A stretch of DNA of 13,249 nt from Thermoplasmata archaeon (GTDB lineage Archaea > Thermoplasmatota > Thermoplasmata > Lutacidiplasmatales > UBA184). A program made the translations under genes and the position numbers. The notes under the pieces were generated by a model. The model was not told where the DNA came from and did no database searches. It saw only the letters and a list, made by a program, of their open reading frames with translations. How positions within the stretch are numbered: the stretch's first letter is position 1; every line of letters begins with the position of its first letter. This document shows positions 1-6,635 of this stretch, in pieces. The stretch covers positions 1 to 13,249 of the forward strand of contig JASHTC010000146.1 in the NCBI GenBank assembly GCA_030040755.1. The letters run 5' to 3'.

Positions 1-276
1 GCCCCCTCGCTCTGGCGCGAGCTCGAGTTCGCCTACGTGGCGACCCGCCTCAAGGGACGGCCGACGTCGGCGGGTTACCTGGCCCGGGCCGCGCTCGTCG
101 AGCCGTACCGCTGGCTCGGCACCCCCGAGGCCGCCTCGATCGCCGTGGGCGCGCCGTGCCGACCCCTCGTGCTGCGGCTCCCCCCGGACGACCCGGAGTA
201 CCAGGTCGTGACCCGCACCACCGAACATCTTATCCTCCGTCCGGCTCGCCCCCGCGGCACGGGTCCTTCCCCATGA
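1..276 (+). CDS. 3' end of an unrecognised protein-coding gene (5' end outside window)
   Basis: The frame is open from base 1 to a TGA at 274-276 and gives about 91 residues. I judge it real because almost every third codon position is G or C until the last few codons, as in the other genes here. Its stop also overlaps the glycyl-tRNA synthetase start in an ATGA arrangement (ATG at 273), the usual sign of a co-transcribed, translationally coupled pair. The fragment mixes hydrophobic and charged residues, with a run of Arg, Pro and Gly in the last 12 residues that looks like a disordered tail. There is no membrane segment, Cys cluster or P-loop in the visible part. I do not recognise the family and assign no function. 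The start lies upstream of the window. Confidence 0.7.
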   Translation, partial: APSLWRELEFAYVATRLKGRPTSAGYLARAALVEPYRWLGTPEAASIAVGAPCRPLVLRLPPDDPEYQVVTRTTEHLILRPARPRGTGPSP

Positions 277-1778
277 AGTACGACGAACTGTACGCGCTCC
301 TGCGCCGCCGGGGCGTCCTCTGGCCCTCGGCCGAGATCTACGGGGGCGCCCAGGGCCTCTACGATTACGGCCCGCTGGGCACCGCGCTGAAGCGGCGGCT
401 GGAGGAGGCCTGGGCCGCCTGGTTCGTGGGCCTCTCCCCCGATTACTACCTGGTCGACCCCGCTGAGATCCTCCCCGAAGCGGTCGTCCGGGCGTCGGGC
501 CATCTGGAGAACTTCACCGACCCGGAGGTCACCTGCGAGTCGTGCCATTCGGTCTTCCGGGCCGACACGATCCTGGAGAAGGTCCGCCCCGAGGGGGTGG
601 ACGGCATGACCCCGGCCCAGATCGGGGAGGTCGTCCGAGCGAACCAGCTGAAGTGCCCGAGTTGCGGGTCGGTCGAGCTGAGCGTGCCCGTGCCGTTCAA
701 CCTGATGTTCGCGACGAGCTTCGGCGTGACGGGTAAGGAACGGGTCTACCTGCGGCCCGAGACCGCGCAGGGGAGCTACCTGTCGTTCCCCCGCATGTGG
801 GACGTCGGCCGCCACGCCCTGCCGCTCGGCATCGCGGTCATCGGGAAGGCCTACCGCAACGAGATCGCACCCCGGCAGGTGCTATTCCGGATGCGGGCCT
901 TCACGCAGGCCGAGCTCCAGATTTTCTTCGACCCCGCCGGATTCCCCGTCCCGTTCGACCGGGTGCGGGAGGAGCGCCTCCCGGTCCTTCGGGTCGACCG
1001 CCGCCAGCACGGCGAGGAGACCCCCGAGCTCGTCCCGGCCGAGGCGCTGGTGCGCACGGGGGGGATCCCGGAGTTCTACGTCTACCATCTCGTGCACACG
1101 TACCGGTTCTACCGAGACGTCCTCGGCTATCCGGCCGAGCGGATCCGCCTGTTCGAGAAGTCCGATGCGGAGCGGGCGTTCTACAACAAGATCCAGTTCG
1201 ACGTCGAGGTCCACCTCGAGAGCCTGGGCGGGTTCAAGGAGCTGGCGGCGGTGCACTACCGGGGCGACTACGACCTCTCCCGGCACAGCCAAGGTTCCGG
1301 CAAGGACCTTTCGGTCCACCCGACCGGGCGAAGCCCGCTCCTCCCGCATGTCCTCGAGCTGACGTTCGGGGTGGACCGGAACCTCTGGGGCCTCGCCGAC
1401 CAGCACCTGACCCGGGAGGGGGAGCGGACCCTCTGGAGGCTGCCGTCCTTCCTTGCCCCGGTGGCCGTGGGGGTCTTCCCGCTGATCGCGAGGGACCACG
1501 CCCCGTTCGCGCGGCAACTGGTCGACGAGCTCGCCGCGGCCGGGGTCGCGGCCCAGTACGACGAGAGCAGCTCGATCGGGAAGCGGTACGCGCGCATGGA
1601 CGAGGCGGGCGCCCCGTTCTGCGTGACCGTGGACCGCGACACGGTCGCTGACGGACCCGCCCGCGGGACGGTCACGTTACGAGCCCGCGACTCCCGAAGC
1701 CAGGAACGGGTCCCGGCCTCCGAGCTCGCGGCTCGGCTCTCCGCGTCGCTTCGGCCGCCCCGGCCTCGCCGAGCCTAA
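273..1778 (+). CDS. glyS: Glycyl-tRNA synthetase, archaeal/eukaryotic dimeric class II type
   Basis: This 501-residue enzyme would attach glycine to tRNA(Gly) in the cytoplasm. The N-terminus has the family's WPS-EIYGG and YDYGPLG signatures (about residues 17-36), followed by GHLENF (76-81). A four-Cys zinc-type site lies in the insertion (C88/C91 and C128/C131). Class II motif 2 begins at R195-N196-E197 and continues into an FRMRAF segment. Motif 3 is FGVDR, ending at R369. From about residue 390 the LAP-VAVGVFPL segment opens the anticodon-binding domain. The frame is open further upstream to 156, but ATG 273 gives the family-like N-terminus and the ATGA overlap with the preceding gene. 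From memory, archaeal relatives are usually somewhat longer (about 550-570 residues), so insertions appear trimmed. A TTATCC patch at about 230-235 could be an extra internal promoter, but this is weak. Confidence 0.96.
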   Translation: MKYDELYALLRRRGVLWPSAEIYGGAQGLYDYGPLGTALKRRLEEAWAAWFVGLSPDYYLVDPAEILPEAVVRASGHLENFTDPEVTCESCHSVFRADTILEKVRPEGVDGMTPAQIGEVVRANQLKCPSCGSVELSVPVPFNLMFATSFGVTGKERVYLRPETAQGSYLSFPRMWDVGRHALPLGIAVIGKAYRNEIAPRQVLFRMRAFTQAELQIFFDPAGFPVPFDRVREERLPVLRVDRRQHGEETPELVPAEALVRTGGIPEFYVYHLVHTYRFYRDVLGYPAERIRLFEKSDAERAFYNKIQFDVEVHLESLGGFKELAAVHYRGDYDLSRHSQGSGKDLSVHPTGRSPLLPHVLELTFGVDRNLWGLADQHLTREGERTLWRLPSFLAPVAVGVFPLIARDHAPFARQLVDELAAAGVAAQYDESSSIGKRYARMDEAGAPFCVTVDRDTVADGPARGTVTLRARDSRSQERVPASELAARLSASLRPPRPRRA

Positions 1779-1797
1779 CGAGCGGGGGGGAAGGCCC

Positions 1798-2361
1798 CTA
1801 TCCGGGCGCGCGGTCGATCAGTCCTCGCCCGCGCAGGTGCTCGAGCACGCGCCGGGTCGAGTCGTCCACGGAGGTGACGGAGGTATCCACCGTCAGTTCC
1901 GGGTTGAGCGGCTCCTCGAACGGGTCGTCCACCCCAGTCACGTGGGGCACCACCCCCTCGGCGTTCCGGCGGTAGATCCCCTTCGGGTCCCGCTGCCGGC
2001 AGACCTCGATCGGGCAGTTGAGCCAGACCTCCTCGAACCGCGGCCCGACCTCGGAACGGGCGGCCTGGCGCGAGGTCTCGTAGGGCGTGATCATCGCGAC
2101 CATGACGGCGACCCCGTTGCGGGCCAGCAGGTGGGCCACGTAGCTGACCCGCCGCGCGTGCACCTCCCGGTCCCGCCGGGCGAACCCGAGCTCCGGAGAG
2201 AAGACGCGCCGCAGCTCGTCCCCGTCGAGGACCTCGACCTTCCAGCCCCGCGCCCGAAGCTGGGCGGCCGCGGCCCGGGAGAGCGTCGTCTTTCCGGCTC
2301 CGGCCAGCCCCTCGAACCAGACGACGAAGCCACCGGGGTCGGAGGGCGCCGAGGCCGGCAT
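1798..2361 (-). CDS. cysC: APS kinase family protein (adenylylsulfate kinase-like P-loop kinase)
   Basis: The 187-residue protein matches the adenylylsulfate kinase family, which phosphorylates APS to PAPS using ATP. Visible motifs are the P-loop GLAGAGKTT (18-26), LDGDELRR (45-52), LGF followed by a DR (64-65), ITPY (91-94), a CRQRDPKGIYRR segment (about 131-142) and TGVDDPFEEP-NPEL (about 152-165). The length is typical for a stand-alone CysC. Three family positions look changed: the usual Asn after the DR motif is H68, the Ser of ISP is T92, and the usual Arg in SPYR is E95. No sulfate adenylyltransferase or PAPS reductase gene is nearby, so sulfate assimilation is inferred from family only. 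ATG 2361 is chosen because a TATTT box lies 27 bp upstream and GGAGGAGG lies between. The frame continues upstream only as antisense of pstS. It converges on glyS with 19 bp between the stops. Confidence 0.88.
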   Translation of the reverse strand: MPASAPSDPGGFVVWFEGLAGAGKTTLSRAAAAQLRARGWKVEVLDGDELRRVFSPELGFARRDREVHARRVSYVAHLLARNGVAVMVAMITPYETSRQAARSEVGPRFEEVWLNCPIEVCRQRDPKGIYRRNAEGVVPHVTGVDDPFEEPLNPELTVDTSVTSVDDSTRRVLEHLRGRGLIDRAPG

Positions 2362-2385
2362 CGCTCCCGCACCCTCCTCCGAGCG

Positions 2386-2390
2386 AAATA
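2386..2390 (-). promoter_or_regulatory. TATA-like box of the APS kinase gene
   Basis: On the minus strand this reads ACGTATTTCGC. It is centred 27 bp upstream of ATG 2361, the spacing that puts transcription initiation at or near the start codon (leaderless mRNA). It is a rare AT patch in GC-rich surroundings. Confidence 0.55.
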
Positions 2391-2424
2391 CGTTTGCCGG
2401 CCCCCGGTCGGGGCGCCCCCGGGT

Positions 2425-2469
2425 TATCCGGCCTCGGGCATGGAACCGCGCGTACCGGTCGGCCGGATA
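2425..2469. repeat. 9-bp perfect inverted repeat in the cysC/pstS divergent region
   Basis: TATCCGGCC at 2425-2433 is the exact reverse complement of GGCCGGATA at 2461-2469, with a 27-bp spacer. It lies between the two divergent TATA boxes. It could be a paired operator or a hairpin. In DNA this GC-rich, one such match in a 186-bp region is not far from chance. Confidence 0.35.
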
Positions 2470-2506
2470 CGCGAATTTCGCGCACGCCGCGGCGTTGCGT
2501 GCGCAA
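2470..2506. promoter_or_regulatory. Cluster of overlapping palindromes upstream of the pst TATA box
   Basis: Three inverted repeats overlap here. CGCGAATTTCGCG (2470-2482) has 6-bp arms around a single T. GCGCACGC (2480-2487) pairs with GCGTGCGC (2497-2504) across 9 nt. TTGCGTGCGCAA (2495-2506) has 5-bp arms around TG and ends 10 bp before the TATA box, over the BRE-proximal region. The placement is what a phosphate-responsive operator would need. That role is inferred; no PhoU or known phosphate regulator gene is in the window. Confidence 0.4.
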
Positions 2507-2516
2507 TTGACATCGG

Positions 2517-2524
2517 TTAATATC
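2517..2524 (+). promoter_or_regulatory. TATA box of the pst operon
   Basis: TTAATATC is the most AT-rich octamer in this region. It is centred about 27 bp upstream of the pstS ATG at 2548, fitting a leaderless or nearly leaderless archaeal transcript. The preceding CATCGG could be part of the BRE. Confidence 0.7.
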
Positions 2525-2547
2525 CCCCCACCGGTCCGAGGCGGCGC

Positions 2548-3798
2548 ATGAGCGCTCCCGAGTCGACCCCCAGCGACCCCGCCTCCGCCGCTCCCTCCAG
2601 TCCCCCGCCCGCGACGGTCCGGCGAAAGCGAAGCTCGGCGGCCATCGTGGCCGTCGTCCTCGTCGTGCTCGTCGTGCTGGCGGCGCTCGTCGTGGGCTAT
2701 GAGCAGGGCTGGTTCAGTACCAAAAAGGCGGCCGTGGGCGCCTGCCCGACCGGGGTCACGCTCCAGGGGAACGGAGCCCAGTTCGTGAACCCGCTCATCA
2801 GCCAGTGGGAGCCGCTCTACGCGGCCGCCACGGGCAACCAGGTGAACTATCCGGCGGGCGGGTCCGGGACCGGGTTCACCGAGTTCAACGGTACCTCGAT
2901 TGATTTCGCGGTGACGGACGAGCCGATCGACCCCGCCCAGACGGCCGCCCTCCCCTCTCCCGCCCTGACCCTGCCCCTGGTCGGGGGCGCGCTCGCGATC
3001 GTCTACAACCTCCCCGGGGTGACCACGCAGCTCCACCTGAACGGTACGCTCATCGCCGACATCTACCTCGGAACCATCACGACCTGGAACGCGACCGCGA
3101 TCCAGGCGGCGAACCCGGACGTCACCCTGCCCGACCAGACCATCCTCACGGTCCACCGGTCCGACGCGGCGGGGACGACGTACGTCCTGACCAACCTCCT
3201 CTCCGACGACAGTCCCACATGGAACACCACGGTCGGCCAGGGAATCTCTCCGAAGTGGCCGGCGGCCGCGGACCAGATCGCGGAGAAGGGCAACAGCGCG
3301 GTGCTGAGCTACGTCGAGAAGAACTCCTACACCATCGGCTACAGCGACCTGACGGACGTCCTCGACTCGAGCCCGGTCCCCCAGTACGCGGCGATCGAGA
3401 ACCCCGCCGGGAACTGGGTCTCGCCCACCATCGCGGACACGACCTCGGCCATCCAGGACAAGCTCGCGACCCTCACGCTCCCCAGCTCGTCCGGCAGCTG
3501 GTTCGACGTGAGCCTGGTGAACGCCAAGGGGACGAACGACTACCCGGTCGCGACGTTCGTGTTCCTCTTCGTCTACCAAGCCCTGGACAAGGGGTTCGAC
3601 CCGTCGGCGTCGAAGGCCCAGGTCATCGTGCAGTGGCTGGACTGGGTGATCTCGCCGTCCGCCCAGGCCTACGCCAACGACACGTCGCTGACGAGCCCCC
3701 TCTACTACGTGCCGCTGCCGAACGCGGTCGTCTCGGTCGACCAGACCGGGATTGCGTCCCTAACCTATAATGGGGCGGCCGTCCCAGCGTGTAGCTGA
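2548..3798 (+). CDS. pstS: Membrane-anchored phosphate-binding protein PstS
   Basis: This 416-residue substrate-binding protein would capture phosphate outside the membrane and deliver it to the Pst permease encoded next. The first 30 residues are Ser/Pro/Ala-rich, ending in RRKRSS. A hydrophobic segment of Val, Leu and Ala follows (about 31-50) with no obvious lipobox, so it is most likely an uncleaved N-terminal anchor. The binding domain shows the PstS hallmarks GNGAQF (74-79), GGSGTG (104-109), FAVTDEP (120-126) and RSDAAGTT (204-211). Compared with E. coli PstS ligand positions recalled from memory, the Asp (D124), Arg (R204), Gly-Thr (209-210) and first-domain Ser (S106) are kept. Thr10 appears as Q78 and Ser139 as A208. 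C66 and C415 are well placed to form a disulfide joining the start and end of the domain. ATG 2548 is fixed by the TATA spacing. Confidence 0.93.
   Translation: MSAPESTPSDPASAAPSSPPPATVRRKRSSAAIVAVVLVVLVVLAALVVGYEQGWFSTKKAAVGACPTGVTLQGNGAQFVNPLISQWEPLYAAATGNQVNYPAGGSGTGFTEFNGTSIDFAVTDEPIDPAQTAALPSPALTLPLVGGALAIVYNLPGVTTQLHLNGTLIADIYLGTITTWNATAIQAANPDVTLPDQTILTVHRSDAAGTTYVLTNLLSDDSPTWNTTVGQGISPKWPAAADQIAEKGNSAVLSYVEKNSYTIGYSDLTDVLDSSPVPQYAAIENPAGNWVSPTIADTTSAIQDKLATLTLPSSSGSWFDVSLVNAKGTNDYPVATFVFLFVYQALDKGFDPSASKAQVIVQWLDWVISPSAQAYANDTSLTSPLYYVPLPNAVVSVDQTGIASLTYNGAAVPACS
3766..3771 (+). promoter_or_regulatory. Possible internal TATA element at the pstS/pstCA junction
   Basis: TATAAT lies within the last codons of pstS, in a local run of A/T-ending codons (CTA, TAT, AAT) that is unusual for this gene. 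It overlaps the ATG at 3770. Initiation about 27 bp downstream would fall near 3795, ahead of the alternative GTG start at 3824. It may be only coding sequence. Confidence 0.25.
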
Positions 3799-5770
3799 GG
3801 GGAGAGTCACGAACCGGGCTCCGGTGACCCGACCGAGGCCCGGGCAGCCCGCCCGGCGCCTGCGCTGGCTCCGACGTCTCGGGCAGGTCGTGCACGCGGG
3901 GACCGCGCTCCTCGCGGCGGGCCTGATCGGGCTCCTCGCGCTCCTCGCCTACGTCCTGGTCGAGTTCGCGGAACCCTCCATCCGGCGGTTCGGGTTCGGC
4001 TTTCTCTCGAGCTCGACGTGGGACGGCATCCACAACGTCTTCGGGGCCTGGCCCCAGATCGGGGGGACCCTCATCACGAGCGCGCTCGCCCTGCTGCTCG
4101 CGGTGCCGGTCGCACTAGGTTCCGCGATCTTCCTCTCCGAGATCGCGCCGTCGTGGCTCCGGTCCCCGGTCACCTACGCGGTCGACCTCTCGGCCGCGAT
4201 CCCGTCGGTCGTCTACGGGTTCTGGGCCTACCTGGTCCTCGTGCCGCTGGACGCGCAGACGATCGAGCCCGGGCTCTCCTGGCTCTCGGGCGGGCGGGGA
4301 CCGTTCAGCGCGCCCGAGCGGTTCACCGGCTCGGACCTGTTCACCGCGTCGATCGTGCTCGCCGTGATGATGCTGCCGACGATCAGCGCCCTCTCCCGGG
4401 AAGCGCTCCGGGCCGTTCCGCGGACCCAGCGGGAGTCCGCGCTCAGCCTCGGAGCGACCCGCTGGGAGGCCACCCGGATGTCGGTCCTGGGACCGGCGCG
4501 CTCCGGGATTCTCGCCGGGGTGATCCTCGGGCTGGGCCGGGCGCTCGGGGAGGCGATCGCGGTCACGATGGTCATCGGGAACATCCCGATCCTCCCGGGG
4601 ACGGTCTTCTCGAGCGGGACGACCCTCGCGAGCTGGCTCGTCACCGGGTTTTCCGAGACGCCGCCGGGGCTCGAGCAGGACGCGCTGATCGAGCTGGGCG
4701 TGATCCTGCTCGTGGTCGCGATCCTCGTGAACGTCCTCGCGCGGCTGATCCTCGCCCGCTTCCGCGACCGGGAGGGGGAGGAACCTCCGCGCCCGCTCTG
4801 GCGGCGGCGTCGTCGCCTCCGGGGACCGCTCCTGCCGACGAGCGCCTCCGCACCGACCGCGACCCGGGTCCCGACCGGCTCGGCGTTCCTCCGCCGACGC
4901 CGGGCCCGTCGAGCCGTCCTCTGGGCGGCGATCGTCGTGACGGCCGGCTGCACGGTGCTGGTCGTATTGCCGCTCGCGAGCGTCGTCGCGACCGCCGCGC
5001 AACTCGGGGGCTCGGCGGTCCTCCAGCCGGGGTTCTACTCCGGCACGACCCCGATCGGGTGCAACGCGCGGGCCGGGGTCACCTGCCCCGTGGGAGGGAT
5101 CGGGCCCGAGATCCAGGGCTCGCTTGTCATGCTCGGCCTCGCCGCACTGATCGCGGTTCCCGTCGGCCTCCTCGCGGGGATCTACCTCTCCGAGTACGGG
5201 CGCAACCGGTTCGGCCGCACCGTGAGCTTCGTCGCCGATGTCCTGACCGGCGTGCCCACCATCCTGCTCGGCGTGGTCGTCTACGTGGTCTTCCTGATGT
5301 CGTACCACGACGCGGCGCACAGCGCGCTCTCGGGCGGGGTCGCGCTGGGCCTCATCATGCTCCCGATCGTGACCCGCGCGACCGAAGAGGCGCTCCGGAC
5401 GGTCCCGGTCGCGCTCCGGGAAGCGGCCCTCGCGCTCGGCTTCCCCCGGCACCGGGTCACCGGGCGGGTCGTGTTGGGGTGCGCCCGGGGAGCGCTGATC
5501 ACCGGGATCCTCCTCGCCGGCTCGCGCGCCATCGGGGACGCGGCCGCCCTCCTGTTCACGGCGGGCGGGTCGAACTTCTACCTCCAGAACCTCACGACCC
5601 CGACCGCCTCCTTGCCGTGGTTCATCTTCCAGAACTTCAACTCCCCGTACCTCAACCTGCAGACCGACGCGTGGGGGGCCGTGCTCGTCCTCCTGCTCAT
5701 CATGCTCGTGGTCAGTATCGGCGCGCGCCTCGCGGTTCGCCCCGTCGGCGACGCGGCCGGCGCGGGATGA
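3770..5770 (+). CDS. pstCA: Fused phosphate ABC transporter permease PstC-PstA
   Basis: This single 666-residue chain carries both phosphate permease subunits in operon order. The PstC half spans roughly residues 40-330. TM1 is about 41-65, a GTL-TSALALLLAVP segment starts at about 99, and an EAA-type cytoplasmic loop begins at E211 and runs to the GLGRALGEA motif (254-262). An Arg-rich linker (about 331-385) follows. The PstA half has its own first TM, a Cys-containing extracytoplasmic loop (C431, C439), a second EAA loop starting at E539, and GSRAIGDAA (584-592). Both halves therefore keep their PstB-docking loops. The basic linker fits a cytoplasmic connection, so the fusion needs no extra membrane segment. 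The ATG at 3770 overlaps pstS by 29 bp. GTG 3824 is a plausible alternative that avoids the overlap, and the N-terminus is low-complexity either way. PstB starts 4 nt after the stop. Confidence 0.92.
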   Translation: MGRPSQRVAEGRVTNRAPVTRPRPGQPARRLRWLRRLGQVVHAGTALLAAGLIGLLALLAYVLVEFAEPSIRRFGFGFLSSSTWDGIHNVFGAWPQIGGTLITSALALLLAVPVALGSAIFLSEIAPSWLRSPVTYAVDLSAAIPSVVYGFWAYLVLVPLDAQTIEPGLSWLSGGRGPFSAPERFTGSDLFTASIVLAVMMLPTISALSREALRAVPRTQRESALSLGATRWEATRMSVLGPARSGILAGVILGLGRALGEAIAVTMVIGNIPILPGTVFSSGTTLASWLVTGFSETPPGLEQDALIELGVILLVVAILVNVLARLILARFRDREGEEPPRPLWRRRRRLRGPLLPTSASAPTATRVPTGSAFLRRRRARRAVLWAAIVVTAGCTVLVVLPLASVVATAAQLGGSAVLQPGFYSGTTPIGCNARAGVTCPVGGIGPEIQGSLVMLGLAALIAVPVGLLAGIYLSEYGRNRFGRTVSFVADVLTGVPTILLGVVVYVVFLMSYHDAAHSALSGGVALGLIMLPIVTRATEEALRTVPVALREAALALGFPRHRVTGRVVLGCARGALITGILLAGSRAIGDAAALLFTAGGSNFYLQNLTTPTASLPWFIFQNFNSPYLNLQTDAWGAVLVLLLIMLVVSIGARLAVRPVGDAAGAG

Positions 5771-5774
5771 GGCC

Positions 5775-6527
5775 GTGGCGACCAAGATCGAGACCCGCGA
5801 GCTGAACGCGTGGTACGGCCGACGGCAGGCGCTCTACGACGTCTCGCTCGCGATCCCGGAGGGCGAGGTGACGGCCGTCATCGGCCCGTCCGGGTGCGGG
5901 AAGTCGACCCTCCTCCGCTGCCTCAACCGCTTGCACGAGGAGACGCCCCGCGCCCGGGTATCGGGGGAGATCCTCCTCGACGGGGAGGACCTGATGCACC
6001 TCGACCCCGTCGCGGTACGGTTCCGCGTCGGCATGGTGTTCCAGAAGCCCAGCCCGTTCCCGAACATGTCGGTCTTCGAGAACGTCGCGGCCGGCCCGCG
6101 GCTCCTGGGGGTCCGGGGGAACGACGCCCTCGATGCGGCCGTGCTCGAGGCGCTCCAGCTCGCCGGTCTGTGGGAGGAGGTGGCGGACCACCTGGACGAC
6201 CCCGGCACGAGCCTCTCCGGCGGACAGCAGCAGCGGCTCTGCATCGCGCGGGCGCTCGCCGTCCATCCCGAGGTACTCCTGATGGACGAGCCGTGCTCGG
6301 CGCTCGACCCGATCGCGACCAACAAGGTCGAGGCGCTCATCGCGACCCTGAAGGCCCGGTACACGGTCGTCATCGTGACCCACAACCTGGCTCAGGCCGT
6401 CCGGGTCTCCGACCGGACGGCCTTCCTCTACCTGGGGAAGGTGGTCGAGGTCGACCGGACCAGCCAGCTCTTCGGGAGCCCGCGGGAGAAGCTCACGGAG
6501 AACTACGTGACCGGCCGCTTCGGCTGA
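5775..6527 (+). CDS. pstB: Phosphate ABC transporter ATPase PstB
   Basis: This 250-residue ATPase would power the PstCA permease from the cytoplasmic face. All ABC signatures are intact: Walker A GPSGCGKST (37-45), Q-loop VFQKPSPFP (88-96), ABC signature LSGGQQQR (147-154), Walker B LLMDEP (168-173) with the SALDP D-loop, and the switch His (H203) in VIVTHN. The KPSPFP stretch and the TENYVTGRFG C-terminus resemble PstB rather than other ABC ATPases. The length is the family's usual one. The start is GTG 5775, 4 nt after the permease stop, which fits translation as one operon. No phoU follows; the next gene has its own promoter, so the operon appears to end here. Confidence 0.96.
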   Translation: MATKIETRELNAWYGRRQALYDVSLAIPEGEVTAVIGPSGCGKSTLLRCLNRLHEETPRARVSGEILLDGEDLMHLDPVAVRFRVGMVFQKPSPFPNMSVFENVAAGPRLLGVRGNDALDAAVLEALQLAGLWEEVADHLDDPGTSLSGGQQQRLCIARALAVHPEVLLMDEPCSALDPIATNKVEALIATLKARYTVVIVTHNLAQAVRVSDRTAFLYLGKVVEVDRTSQLFGSPREKLTENYVTGRFG

Positions 6528-6537
6528 GGCGGTCCCG

Positions 6538-6594
6538 CTCCGTCGCCCGGGAGCCCGGGTCGGAGGGGGCGAGCGCCCCGGCGGCTTCCCTCCG
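6538..6594 (+). terminator. Tandem, partly alternative hairpins after pstB
   Basis: CTCCG (6538-6542) and CGGAG (6561-6565) flank two CCCGGG hexamers (6546-6551 and 6554-6559). CGGAGGG (6561-6567) is also complementary to CCCTCCG (6588-6594), enclosing a GGGGCG-AG-CGCCCC hairpin (6566-6579). The CGGAG strand can therefore pair upstream or downstream but not both. There is no T-tract, so this is not a classic archaeal terminator. It could be a 3'-end structure or chance in GC-rich DNA. Confidence 0.3.
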
Positions 6595-6605
6595 ACAACA
6601 ACGGC

Positions 6606-6610
6606 TATAT
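6606..6610 (+). promoter_or_regulatory. TATA box of the coiled-coil/UPF0200 operon
   Basis: GGCTATATCG is centred 28 bp before ATG 6636, matching the leaderless spacing seen for pstS and cysC. It shows that this unit is transcribed separately from pst. Confidence 0.65.
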
Positions 6611-6635
6611 CGCGAGGCCCGGTAACTTAGCCTCG

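Noticed and set aside
2507..2512. Perfect bacterial -35 hexamer TTGACA upstream of pstS
   Set aside because: The gene content is archaeal, and no -10 element stands about 17 bp away. TTAATATC follows too closely, so the archaeal TATA reading explains the region better.
2362..3579. N-terminal extension of the APS kinase frame upstream of 2361
   Set aside because: The extension runs antisense through pstS and the divergent promoters and has shadow-like composition. The kinase domain starts a few residues after ATG 2361, which has its own TATA box.
4115..5785. Long open frame on the minus strand opposite the Pst permease (about 550 codons)
   Set aside because: Composition is dominated by Arg, Asp, Glu, His and Gly with no recognisable motif, the expected antisense shadow of a GC-rich gene. 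The plus strand encodes a clear permease.
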